Of a stretch of 40,217 nucleotides of DNA, positions 15,730 to 24,072 are shown one piece after another. The stretch is from positions 1 through 40,217 of the IMG/VR virus record IMGVR_UViG_3300032898_000010; one strand, 5' to 3'. This DNA is from a virus. Positions within the stretch are counted from its first letter, which is position 1. Each line of letters opens with the position of its first letter. The notes below the pieces were generated by a model, which was not told where the DNA came from, made no database searches, and saw only the letters and a list, made by a program, of their open reading frames with translations. Both the position numbers and the translations under genes were made by a program.

Positions 15730-17928
15730 GTGGCGACCTTCAGTTACGCCGTCCCCCCGATGGTCCTGCCGTTCATCCCGGACACGCTGCCGCCGGGCGT
15801 CAACGTCGTCGCCTCGTACTCGTCGTCGCAGCCCGCTGGCGTCCGGGTTGTCTACCAGCGTCAGGGCTCCGCGCAGTCCACCCGCCTCATCCCGGCCACG
15901 CCGCCCGTCCAGGCAACGTTCTACCCGCTGAACCACCCCGCAGCCGCCGTTACCCGCCCGCTGCCGCTACGCGGGCGCACCGCTGGCCGCACAGGCAAGT
16001 TTGACCAGGCGGGGCCGCCGTTCTACCCGCTCAGGCATCCGGTCCAGGCGCGCCAGCCGCTTCCGGCCCGAGGGCGTACGTACAGCCGCGCCGGAAAGCT
16101 CAGCGTCCCGCAGACGGCGCCGTTCTACCCGCTGGATCATCCCGCGCAGGCACGTCAGCCGCTGCCAGCGCGGGGTCGGGTCGTCAGCCGCGCTGGCATC
16201 TACGATCAGGCGGGACCGAAGTTCTATCCGCTGAACCACCCGTCGGCAGCTGTTACCCGTCCGCTGCCGGCCCGGGGCAGGACTGCGGCTCGCGCGGGTA
16301 CCTACAGCCAGGCGGGACCGCCGTTCTACCCGCTCAGGCGTCCCGCCGCAGCGGTGGTGCGCCCGCTGCCAGCTCGCGGTCGCACTTACGGGCGCGCAGG
16401 CACTTACGATCAGGCCGGTCCGCCGTTCTACAGCCTGCCGAGACCGCATGCGGCGGCTGTCCGGCCGCTGAGCATCCGGGGTCGCACCAGCGGACGCGCT
16501 GGCTTCTACACCGTCCAGGCGACGTTCTACCCGCTGAACCACCCCGTCCAGGGACGCCAGCCACTGCCTGCCCGTGGGCACAGCCAGGGCAGGACTGGCA
16601 CCTACAGCCAGGCCGGGCCGCAGTTCTACCCGCTGAACCATCCCGTTCAGGCCCGCAGGCCGCTGCCGTCGCGCGGGAGCGCTCAGCGGCGCTACGGAAC
16701 GTTCACCGAGACCGCCCCCGCCACCTTCTACCCGCTGCACCACCCGGCTGGCGCTGTCGTCAGGCCACTTCCCGTCCGTGGGCGCACCTCGGGCCGGGCG
16801 GGAACGTTCGACCAGCAGGGCTCGCCGTTCTACCTGCTGCGTCACCCCGTCCAGGCCAGGCAGCCGCTGCCTGCCAGGGGCAGGACGGCGTGGCGCTACG
16901 GCGTCTTCACCGAGACCGCGCCAGCGGTCTTCTACCCGCTGAACCGGCCTGCCGCAGCGGTTGTCCGGCCCCTGCCGATCCGTGGCAGGACGACTGGCCG
17001 CGCTGGCACCTACGACCAGATCGGTCCTGCGTTCTACCCCCTGCACCACCCGGTGCAGGCACGGCGTCCGCTGCCGCCGAAGGGCACTGCGCAGTGGCGT
17101 TACGGCGTCTTCACGGCAACAGCGCCAGCGCCGTTCTACCCGCTGAACCACCCGGCCGCTGCCGTCGTCAGGCCGCTGCCGCTGCGGGGCCGTGCGCAGG
17201 GCCGTACCGGGACGCTCACGTCCTCGGTCACGGTGTTCTACCCCCTGCACCACCCGGTGCAGGCACGGCAGCCCCTGCCAGCCCGTGGTCGGGTCCGCAG
17301 CAATCCGGGCGTCTACGACCAGGCGGGACCGAGGGTCTACCCGCTTCAGCGGGCAGTGCGGGCGCGCCTGCCGCAGCAGCCTCCGCCGAAGGGTCACGCT
17401 CAGGGCCGCAGCGGCACCTTCAGCCAGTCCGGCCCGCCCGTCACGCCGCTGCAGCGGGCAGTCAGGGCACGCCTGCCGCAGCAGCCACCGCCGCGCGGCA
17501 GCGCGCAGGGCCACGCCGGGAAGTTCGCTCAGCCCGGTCCTCCGGTCAGGCCGCTGCAGCACCCGGTGTACGCCTGGCGTCCGGGCCCACGGCGGGGCGT
17601 CTGCCTGACCAGCGTCCGTCCGGCACCCCCGGTCAAGAACGTCACAAGGGCGTTCCCGCTCCAGCGTCCTGTTCAGGCTCGCAGGCCACTTCCGCCTGCG
17701 GGCCGCACTTACCGGACGCTGCCGTACGTGCCGCCGTACGTCCCGCAGGGCGGCCACGGCTATCCGTATAACGGCGCGCTCCAGGTGAACCCGCGCTGGG
17801 CGGCGGTGCTGGACAAGCCGGACTGGAATGTCGAGTACACAGGCGTCCCGGTGCGGTACCAGGCGACGTGTGATGACGCTCGCTGGCCTGCGCAGCTCCA
17901 GCCGCAGCCGCGCTGGTCCGCGTACTGA
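15730..17928 (+). CDS. 732-residue Pro/Arg-rich tandem-repeat protein
   Basis: After a 60-residue N-terminal segment (VPPMVLPFIPDTLPPGVNVV), residues about 64-666 consist of some 18 tandem units of 32-35 residues. The consensus is FYPLNHP, then VQARQ or AAAVVR, then PLPARGR, four variable residues, RAGTYDQAGPP. The last units degenerate (LPQQPPP variants). A short C-terminal domain (WNVEYTGVPVRYQATCDDAR) ends the protein. It is almost free of Cys and acidic residues inside the repeats, so it is strongly basic and probably extended. GAGGTGA precedes the GTG start. No enzyme motif. It may be a rod, fibre or DNA- or surface-binding filament; function unknown. Confidence 0.8.
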   Translation: MATFSYAVPPMVLPFIPDTLPPGVNVVASYSSSQPAGVRVVYQRQGSAQSTRLIPATPPVQATFYPLNHPAAAVTRPLPLRGRTAGRTGKFDQAGPPFYPLRHPVQARQPLPARGRTYSRAGKLSVPQTAPFYPLDHPAQARQPLPARGRVVSRAGIYDQAGPKFYPLNHPSAAVTRPLPARGRTAARAGTYSQAGPPFYPLRRPAAAVVRPLPARGRTYGRAGTYDQAGPPFYSLPRPHAAAVRPLSIRGRTSGRAGFYTVQATFYPLNHPVQGRQPLPARGHSQGRTGTYSQAGPQFYPLNHPVQARRPLPSRGSAQRRYGTFTETAPATFYPLHHPAGAVVRPLPVRGRTSGRAGTFDQQGSPFYLLRHPVQARQPLPARGRTAWRYGVFTETAPAVFYPLNRPAAAVVRPLPIRGRTTGRAGTYDQIGPAFYPLHHPVQARRPLPPKGTAQWRYGVFTATAPAPFYPLNHPAAAVVRPLPLRGRAQGRTGTLTSSVTVFYPLHHPVQARQPLPARGRVRSNPGVYDQAGPRVYPLQRAVRARLPQQPPPKGHAQGRSGTFSQSGPPVTPLQRAVRARLPQQPPPRGSAQGHAGKFAQPGPPVRPLQHPVYAWRPGPRRGVCLTSVRPAPPVKNVTRAFPLQRPVQARRPLPPAGRTYRTLPYVPPYVPQGGHGYPYNGALQVNPRWAAVLDKPDWNVEYTGVPVRYQATCDDARWPAQLQPQPRWSAY
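15919..17727 (+). repeat. About 18 in-frame tandem repeats of roughly 100 bp
   Basis: Each unit opens with a codon block for Phe-Tyr-Pro-Leu, carries PLPARGR near its middle and closes with an Ala-Gly-Pro type sequence. Units vary in the two central positions (VQARQ versus AAAVVR) in a partly alternating way, which suggests a two-unit (about 200 bp) higher-order repeat. Nucleotide identity is moderate, so the array is old or under protein-level selection. There are no spacers, so it is not a CRISPR array. Confidence 0.85.
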
Positions 17929-17940
17929 GGGAGGTGATCC

Positions 17941-18258
17941 GTGGCCCTGCCGAACACCAGCATTTACGTGACATCGCTGGAAGAAGTCCCGGTCACGGTC
18001 ACCGTTCCCATCGGCATCAACCCGACCGGCGACACGGTGCAGATGGCATTCCTCGCGACGCCGCCGCCGACGCAGCCGACATCCGAGGACTGGGTGACCG
18101 CGACCTGGCTGTCCACTTCCGCGCCCTATACCGCCTTGTGCCTCGTCGGGCCAGGCGGGACGACCCAGCTAACGCAGGGCCAGTGGGCTGTATGGATTAA
18201 AATCACCGCAAGTCCTGAAATACCGGTCAAATACTGCGGCATACTTCAGGTAAGTTGA
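17941..18258 (+). CDS. Small beta-sandwich virion protein
   Basis: 105 residues from GTG 17941, preceded by a near-perfect ribosome site GGAGGTGATCC (17930-17940). The sequence alternates hydrophobic strands (SIYVTSLEEVPVTVTVPIG, later VWIKITASPEIPVKYCGIL), typical of an Ig-like domain. The strong ribosome site predicts high expression, as for decoration proteins. Its last 13 bases overlap the end of the inverted HNH gene. Function inferred from fold pattern. Confidence 0.7.
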   Translation: MALPNTSIYVTSLEEVPVTVTVPIGINPTGDTVQMAFLATPPPTQPTSEDWVTATWLSTSAPYTALCLVGPGGTTQLTQGQWAVWIKITASPEIPVKYCGILQVS

Positions 18259-18827
18259 TTATCCGAGTTTATCCGCGTCATCCTGTAGCGGCGTGTTCGC
18301 TCGCGTTGGCAAATCCGGCAGCGACGGCGTCCTGACGGGTCCGTGTAAGTGTTTACGTCGTCAAATCGGTGCCCATTCACGCATTCGGTTCGTGCTGCGT
18401 TGACGGCGGGCAGAGATATGTCGCTGCGCAATGCGTTTTCGCGTTCCGTTACCGGCTCCAGGTGCTCGCCCCGCACGCAGTTCCTGACACGGCACAGATG
18501 ATCAAGGTCAAGGCCAGGCGGGATCGGGCCGACCTGAAGTTCATACCCGACTCGGTGAGCCGCACGGCTGGGGTTGCCGAGTACTCCGTATCCACCCCAT
18601 GACAAGGCTCCCGTCCACAGCCAGCATGGTCCCAGTTCCGGTCTGTAGGCGCTCGGCGGACCGTTCTTGTCTACCTTCGCCCAGAATCGTTCCTCGAAAG
18701 GCCGGCCACGCAACTGCCTTGGCGCATCTAGTGGCCGGCCACGCAGCAGGCGCGTGTAGTGCATCTTGCACAGCCCTCGCGCAAACAAGGGCGTGTCACA
18801 GTTCGCGACACTGCACCGTTTCTCCAC
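18246..18827 (-). CDS. HNH homing endonuclease (inverted)
   Basis: 193 residues on the minus strand from GTG. The N-terminal zinc-like module (CSVANCDTPLFARGLCKMHY) is followed by ERFWAKVDKNG and PCWLWTGALSWGGYG, then the HNH core DLDHLCRVRNCVRGEHLEPV (metal- and DNA-cleaving ββα fold), and a C-terminal Cys ribbon (CVNGH...CRICQRERTRRYR). This is the phage HNH_3 layout. Its codons are visibly less GC-biased than the neighbours', suggesting recent arrival. It lies between a decoration gene and the capsid protease gene and overlaps the end of the former by 13 bases. It probably spreads by cutting cognate DNA lacking the insert. Confidence 0.88.
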   Translation of the reverse strand: MEKRCSVANCDTPLFARGLCKMHYTRLLRGRPLDAPRQLRGRPFEERFWAKVDKNGPPSAYRPELGPCWLWTGALSWGGYGVLGNPSRAAHRVGYELQVGPIPPGLDLDHLCRVRNCVRGEHLEPVTERENALRSDISLPAVNAARTECVNGHRFDDVNTYTDPSGRRRCRICQRERTRRYRMTRINSDNQLT

Positions 18828-18859
18828 TCGCAGATTTTACTACGTCCTGACGGAGCCGT

Positions 18860-21800
18860 GTGGCAACTTCGATTACCAGCGACGGGCACATCTCCTACGC
18901 CTCGTTTCCCATTGAGAAAGTGGAGAGCACGCCTGACGGCGACCTGATGGTGTGGGGCAAGGCATCGGACGGCAGCGTCGATTCCGATGAGCAGATTGTT
19001 GACCCGGACTGGGCCGCAAAAGGACTCGCGGAATGGCTCGCTACCGGTCCTAATTTGCGCGTGCAACATCAGCCTCAGCGCGATCCGGCAGGCGTCGGCC
19101 TCACGGTGGAGCGCGATGGTGACGCTCACTGGCTGAAGGCCCTGGTGGTTGAGCCGGTAGCAAAGAAGCTGGTTCAGGCGGGGGCTTTGCGTGCTTACTC
19201 AGTGGGTATCGCCCGGCCGACCATCATTCGCGACTCCGTGGCACGTGGCGGTCGCATCACGGACGGGACTCTGGTCGAAGTGTCCCTGGTGGACAGGCCA
19301 GCAAACAAGGCGTGTCAGTTCCAGCTAGTGAAGGCTGATAAGTACGGGCATGCGCAATTCACCGGAAAGGTATTCGGGGCTGATGATGTGCTGACCAAGT
19401 CCGCCGATGACGTTACGATCACGCTCCCGCAGGATGTGCAGGTCTCTTTCTCGCCGCTGGACATGGCGAAGATCCTGGCGCGCAGGAACGGCGCTAACAA
19501 GGACGTGACGACTACCTACCATGGGGGCGTGCCGGGTGGCTCCGTCCCGAAGGCGGACGACGAGGAGGAGATCGAGAAGGACGCCGTCCGCTACGACGGC
19601 GGTGTCCCGATGGGGTCGAAGGCCGACGACGAGGGTCATGACATGTGCAAGTGCATGGCCTGCAAGGACGCGGGGATCAGGAAGGGGAAGCTGTCCACCG
19701 AGGCCCGCAACAAGCTGCCGGACTCCGACTTCGTCTTCCCCGAGGATCGCCGGTACCCGATCCACGACAAGAACCACGCCCGCAACGCCCTCGCCCGGGT
19801 CGCCCAGCACGGCACCCCCGAGGAGAAGGCGAAGGTCCGCGCTGCCGTTCACCGCCGGTACCCGGGTATCGGCCAGGAGAAGCCGTCGAAGAAGAAGGCA
19901 GCGAAGGCAGCCGCGTCAGTGGCGCAGGAAGCCCTGGCCGACATGACCAAGAAGGGCGAGCTGGTCAAGAAGGTCAAGGTCGCCTGCATGTCCTGCGGCG
20001 CGATGCAGAACAAGGCTCATGGCTACTGCTCCGAGTGCGGCACCAAGATGGATTCCGCGATGCCGGTGGAGAAGAACCACGATTTCATGTGCCTGAAGTG
20101 CGGCTACAAACTGGACAAGGGCGAGAGGCACTGCCCTGGCTGCGGCAGCGAGAATCCGGGCTATAACCCGATGGCGGACCTGAAGATTCCTGCTAACAAG
20201 ATGCTGCTGACGAAGGCAGCCGGAGAGGATCGTGTGCCTGTCACCAAGGCGAAGAAGAAGGGCAAGGGCAAGCCGTTCGGTGGCAATCAGGCACCGCCTT
20301 TCGGCAAGGACAAGGACGGCGACGACGGCAAGACCGAGAAGGCCAAGAAGAAGAAGGGCAAGGTGCCGCCCGTAATGGCGTCCGAGGAGGCGGCAGAGAA
20401 GGGCGGCTTCGGGCACACTGCGTCCCCTGGCGAGGGCGTGACGGGGGAGCACACCCAGTCCGTGCCGCGTCACCGCGAGCCGGACGGAGCTGAGGTGGAG
20501 ATGTTTGAGCGGGACTCCGGGCTGCCGACCAACGGTGACTCAAACAAGGGCCTTGGCGGCAAGACCACGACGCCCCCGGCCGGGCGCGCTGACATGCACG
20601 GCACTCCCGTCAACGGGCGCGGCAAGCGGAAGAAGAAGTCAAAGCCGTCGATGCCGACACCGCCAGGCGCTCACGGCGCGCAGGGCGCGCCCGGCTCGTC
20701 GATGGGGCCGTCTGACGAGGAGTTCGACCGGATGGCGGGCAAGTCCGCTGACCCGGAGGTTGCCGTCACCATGCGGCTCAAGAGCCTCGGCGTGGACGCG
20801 GGGATGGGCTTCCTGCACGACCTGACCTGCCCGGCCTACAAGTACGACGATGTCATGAAGGCGTACCCGACGGGGCTGGAGCGGTTCTCCGCCGACGAGT
20901 GGCAGGCCAAGGCGCTTTCCGCCGCAGCCTCCGCCCCGCTGGCTGAGGCGCAGGCCGCGTCCCAGCTTGGTCAGCATGCGTTCACCATCAAGTCGGCTGA
21001 CGTTAACGACCTGCACGATGTCAAGAACGACATCAACAAGGCGTTCCGGGACGCGAACCCCGGGCCGTCCAGCTTCCCGACGCCGGGTCACATCAGCGCG
21101 CAGCAGTTCCAGCGCCCGCACATCACCACGGGCCTGGCTGCCTACAGCCACCAGTACGACGGCCCGAACTCCGGTCACGTTCCTTCCGAGGGCGGCATCG
21201 CGGCGTCCGGCTTCACGCGGGGCAACATCGGCGGGACGGCCAGCCAGTCGCCTGCCCAGAAGGGCGAGAACACTACCCCGTACCCGTCCGAGACCGGCTC
21301 CCCTGTTAACCTGAACTACTCCAGTGTTCACAAGCAGAACCTGATGCAGGCGTTCAAGGCGATGCACGACCACTTCGACCGGATCATGCCATCGGGTGTC
21401 TGCCCGATGAACGCTCCCGCTGACGGCCCGGCCGCGCACCCGCTGCACTCCGCAGAGAAGGGTGCGCCAGAGCCCGCGCTGGCCAAGAAGGTCTCCGCTG
21501 ACGGGATGACCAAGAAGGCCCGCAAGAAGATGAACAAGAAGCTCGTCCGTGCGGTCATGAAGGGCAAGATGCCGCTTGACGAGGCGCGGATCAAGATGGG
21601 CAAGAAGCCGAAGAAGTCCCCGGAGCCGCTGAACCCGTCGAAGTCGGCGCAGCCGGACGTGACCAAGGCCACGACCGGGGATGCGGATCGCTTCACCGTC
21701 GTCATGAAGTCGGAATTCGCAGCGGCGCTGCGGAAGGCCGAGAAGAAGAATGCCGGCAAGATCAGGGCCCTGACGAGGGCCGTGAACGCAATGGCGGGCC

Positions 21801-22024
21801 AGCCAGACCCGGCCACCCAGGCATTCAAGGGAATGGCACTGAACCCAGTACGCAAGAACGCGAGCCCGGCGGGCGTCGCGTCAATCGCTGAGAACGCGGA
21901 GCGCACTCAGATGATGATCCTGCGGGAACTGGAGAGCGAGGCAAGGAACTCGCCTTATCCGGAGCGGCGGGAGGCCGCCTGGAATGCAGTCCTGAAGATG
22001 AAGGGCCTTAGCGATCTCGGCTAG
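18860..22024 (+). CDS. Capsid maturation protease with zinc ribbons and long C-terminal region
   Basis: 1054 residues from GTG 18860 (GGAG just upstream). Residues 1-165 are an HK97-type prohead protease, with a candidate triad His70 (LRVQHQPQ), Ser114 (RAYSVGIARP) and Glu140 (GTLVEVSLVDRP). The rest is unusual. Residues about 285-340 carry LPDSDFVFPEDRRYPIHDKN and HARNALARV, a motif recurrent in phage protease and structural proteins. Two zinc ribbons follow: Cys376/379/390/393 and Cys411/414/425/428. Then come Lys/Gly/Pro-rich linkers, a long region that may act as a scaffold, and a helical C-terminus. The protease normally cleaves scaffold and itself inside the prohead. The major capsid gene follows. 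Confidence 0.88.
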   Translation: MATSITSDGHISYASFPIEKVESTPDGDLMVWGKASDGSVDSDEQIVDPDWAAKGLAEWLATGPNLRVQHQPQRDPAGVGLTVERDGDAHWLKALVVEPVAKKLVQAGALRAYSVGIARPTIIRDSVARGGRITDGTLVEVSLVDRPANKACQFQLVKADKYGHAQFTGKVFGADDVLTKSADDVTITLPQDVQVSFSPLDMAKILARRNGANKDVTTTYHGGVPGGSVPKADDEEEIEKDAVRYDGGVPMGSKADDEGHDMCKCMACKDAGIRKGKLSTEARNKLPDSDFVFPEDRRYPIHDKNHARNALARVAQHGTPEEKAKVRAAVHRRYPGIGQEKPSKKKAAKAAASVAQEALADMTKKGELVKKVKVACMSCGAMQNKAHGYCSECGTKMDSAMPVEKNHDFMCLKCGYKLDKGERHCPGCGSENPGYNPMADLKIPANKMLLTKAAGEDRVPVTKAKKKGKGKPFGGNQAPPFGKDKDGDDGKTEKAKKKKGKVPPVMASEEAAEKGGFGHTASPGEGVTGEHTQSVPRHREPDGAEVEMFERDSGLPTNGDSNKGLGGKTTTPPAGRADMHGTPVNGRGKRKKKSKPSMPTPPGAHGAQGAPGSSMGPSDEEFDRMAGKSADPEVAVTMRLKSLGVDAGMGFLHDLTCPAYKYDDVMKAYPTGLERFSADEWQAKALSAAASAPLAEAQAASQLGQHAFTIKSADVNDLHDVKNDINKAFRDANPGPSSFPTPGHISAQQFQRPHITTGLAAYSHQYDGPNSGHVPSEGGIAASGFTRGNIGGTASQSPAQKGENTTPYPSETGSPVNLNYSSVHKQNLMQAFKAMHDHFDRIMPSGVCPMNAPADGPAAHPLHSAEKGAPEPALAKKVSADGMTKKARKKMNKKLVRAVMKGKMPLDEARIKMGKKPKKSPEPLNPSKSAQPDVTKATTGDADRFTVVMKSEFAAALRKAEKKNAGKIRALTRAVNAMAGQPDPATQAFKGMALNPVRKNASPAGVASIAENAERTQMMILRELESEARNSPYPERREAAWNAVLKMKGLSDLG

Positions 22025-22025
22025 G

Positions 22026-22047
22026 GCGTAATTACTCCAGCTTACGC
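22026..22047 (+). promoter_or_regulatory. Small inverted repeat before the capsid gene
   Basis: GCGTAA and TTACGC form a 6-bp stem with a 10-base AT-richer loop in the 50-base gap between the protease and capsid genes. It ends about 28 bases before the capsid start. It could be an operator, an RNA processing site or chance; there is no T-tract for a terminator. Confidence 0.25.
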
Positions 22048-22075
22048 AGAATTATCGCACAGAAAGGCGGTGCGT

Positions 22076-23953
22076 GTGGCCGACGTTCTCACGGCCAGTG
22101 ACTCCGCTCCTGGCGCGCCGAGCGCACTCACGCAGGCGGCCAGCGAAGCGGGCCGGTTCTCCTCCACGGGGGAGATGATCAAGAACGCGATGCCGGGCCT
22201 CGTCAAGGGCGCTGGCTACGCGAGCACCTCGCACGGCGTAGCGGGCCAGGGCGGCATGGGCAGCCCCGGCACCAAGCCGCTGGGCGACAACGACCCGGGC
22301 GTGATGCTGAAGGCTCAGCAGGCAACCCTGGATCTCCGCACGGAGACCTTCCGTGGCATCAACCAGCGCGCTGAGGTTGTCAAGGGGCTGAACCAGGGCT
22401 TCCTGAGCAACTTCGGGTACCTGAAGACGGCGCTGACCAGCCCGTCGCTGGGCGAGTCGCTGGCCTCGATGTTCCAGGGCGGGGCTGTCAGCCCTGACCT
22501 GACCCGTAGCTTCACTGCGGGCAACCTGGGCATTGGGTCCGTATATGGCCTGGTTCCGTTCGATTTGAGGGCACCTAGCAGGCTTATCTACCCGGTGTAC
22601 ACTGTGTACCGGAATAAGCTGCCTCGTCCTCCTGGTCAGGGCACCTCAATGCAGGAGCGCGTGTTCACTGGCGTGTCCGGCTCCCAGACCGGCGGTCAGG
22701 GTCCCCTGGACATCTCCATCACTGAGCTTGTCTCGACTGGCTCAGCCACCTTCTCCACCTGGCCGCTGAACCTGCCTGGCGCAGGCTCGCAGACCGAGGT
22801 CAACCTCAATGTCCCCTACCGCTTCTTCGGCCTGACCGAGCAGCTTTCCTGGCTGGCGCAGTTCGCGGGCCAGGGCTTCGAGGACATCTCGGCTCTCGCG
22901 AACCTGATCCTGCTGCAGGAGATGATGCTGAACGAGGAGTATCAGCTGATCTCCGGCTCCACGGTCAACATCGCGACCCCGGCCGCTCCCACCCTGACGG
23001 TCCGCACCGCGCAGTCGAACGAGACCGCGATCACCGGCACCGCCGCCAGCTCCGGCTACTACGTCGAGGTCGTTGCGGTCAACTACTTCGGCACCACTGC
23101 CGCGTCAACAGGCACGGCGATGACCGGCTTCGCCGCAGGCGATGTGGTGGACGTGTTCATCACGCCGTCAGCGGGCGCGCTGGAGTACCAGATCTGGCTC
23201 ACCGCCAGCAGCGGCGCTGCCACCGGCTACTTCTGGGCGACTGTCGGCGGCACCAAGTACACCGTCCAGGGCGCAACGCCTGGCGCGACGGCGACAGTGC
23301 CCGCATCCGACAGCGGGACCGGCAAGTCCACCCGCATGGAGGGCATCGTCCCGACCCTGACCGGCCTGTCCGCTCAGGGCGGCATCTACCCGACATCCCC
23401 GGTCTCATGGCAGGGCGGCTACGTCAACAACGGCGTCGGCACCCACCTGTCATACAGCGCCATCTACGCGGTGCTGAAGGGCCTGTGGGATAGCACCCAG
23501 ACCAGCCCTGGCGCGTTCAAGGCCGACCCGGCCGAGATCGTCTCCTCGGGCTCCGACATCGCGAATCTGAGCCAGGATGTCATCAGCCAGGGCGCGGGCA
23601 CCAACTACGAGCTGTTCATCCAGCAGGGCGATGTCGGCAACGTCACCGTCGGCGCTGCGGTGAGCCAGTTCCAGAACCCGCTGACCCGCTCGCTGGTCAA
23701 GCTGGTCGTCCACCCGTTCTACTACCAGGGCAACGCCGACATCCTGACCTACCAGCTTCCGCAGACCTGGTCGAATGTCGCCAACGCCTGGGAGATGACC
23801 TGCGTCCAGGACTACGTGTCCATCGCGTGGCCGGTCATCGACGCAACGTTCCGCTACTCCATCTTCCTGTACGGCGCGCTCTGCGCGCACGCCCCGCAGT
23901 TCTCCGCTCACCTCGGCGGGCTGCAGCAGTCGGACGTGACCCCGTACAGCTAA
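22076..23953 (+). CDS. Major capsid protein (HK97-like) with inserted beta domain
   Basis: 625 residues from GTG 22076, which sits eight bases after AAAGG; GTG 22070 is in frame but inside the ribosome site. The shell protein of the head. The N-terminal arm (about 1-110) is flexible and Ala/Gly-rich, likely removed or reshaped by the upstream protease. Core segments include SPDLTRSFTAGNLGIG, LRAPSRLIYPVYTVYRNKLP and, near the end, NPLTRSLVKLVVHPFYYQGN. Residues about 300-417 form a Thr/Ala/Gly-rich beta insertion (YYVEVVAVNYFG, then YQIWLTASSGAATGYFW) resembling an Ig/FN3 module, probably exposed on the capsid surface. Assignment rests on order after the protease, size and composition. Confidence 0.85.
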   Translation: MADVLTASDSAPGAPSALTQAASEAGRFSSTGEMIKNAMPGLVKGAGYASTSHGVAGQGGMGSPGTKPLGDNDPGVMLKAQQATLDLRTETFRGINQRAEVVKGLNQGFLSNFGYLKTALTSPSLGESLASMFQGGAVSPDLTRSFTAGNLGIGSVYGLVPFDLRAPSRLIYPVYTVYRNKLPRPPGQGTSMQERVFTGVSGSQTGGQGPLDISITELVSTGSATFSTWPLNLPGAGSQTEVNLNVPYRFFGLTEQLSWLAQFAGQGFEDISALANLILLQEMMLNEEYQLISGSTVNIATPAAPTLTVRTAQSNETAITGTAASSGYYVEVVAVNYFGTTAASTGTAMTGFAAGDVVDVFITPSAGALEYQIWLTASSGAATGYFWATVGGTKYTVQGATPGATATVPASDSGTGKSTRMEGIVPTLTGLSAQGGIYPTSPVSWQGGYVNNGVGTHLSYSAIYAVLKGLWDSTQTSPGAFKADPAEIVSSGSDIANLSQDVISQGAGTNYELFIQQGDVGNVTVGAAVSQFQNPLTRSLVKLVVHPFYYQGNADILTYQLPQTWSNVANAWEMTCVQDYVSIAWPVIDATFRYSIFLYGALCAHAPQFSAHLGGLQQSDVTPYS

Positions 23954-23962
23954 CTGATGCGT

Positions 23963-23997
23963 CCCTGCCAGGGGTGAGGCAAGCGCCCCTGGCAGGG
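23963..23997 (+). terminator. Perfect 12-bp hairpin after the capsid gene
   Basis: CCCTGCCAGGGG (23963-23974) and CCCCTGGCAGGG (23986-23997) are exact reverse complements around an 11-base loop, starting ten bases after the capsid stop. There is no T-tract, which is common for terminators of high-GC bacteria and their phages. It may end or attenuate transcription after the capsid gene, or protect the capsid mRNA 3' end. Confidence 0.7.
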
Positions 23998-24004
23998 CCA
24001 CCAC

Positions 24005-24049
24005 CCGGATAGCTAGAAGCCATCCGGCTTCGAGAACGCCCGCGAGGGC
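24005..24049 (+). promoter_or_regulatory. Overlapping alternative hairpins in the leader of the next gene
   Basis: CCGGAT (24005-24010) can pair with ATCCGG (24022-24027), or GAAGCC (24016-24021) with GGCTTC (24026-24031); the two cannot form together. A third stem GCCC-GCGA-GGGC (24038-24049) has a GNRA-type tetraloop. They lie between the capsid hairpin and the ribosome site at 24060-24068. Such competing stems suggest attenuation or translational control, but short stems in GC-rich DNA also arise by chance. Confidence 0.35.
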
Positions 24050-24072
24050 TTCGTACCAGAAAGGGTGATTGT

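Noticed and set aside
15919-17727. Possible CRISPR array
   Set aside because: Units are contiguous, in frame, variable along their length and without unique spacers; they encode protein repeats.
15967-17757. Minus-strand frame of 596 codons opposite the repeat protein
   Set aside because: Mirrors the repeat periodicity of the plus-strand gene; the plus frame has a start with ribosome site and regular protein repeats.
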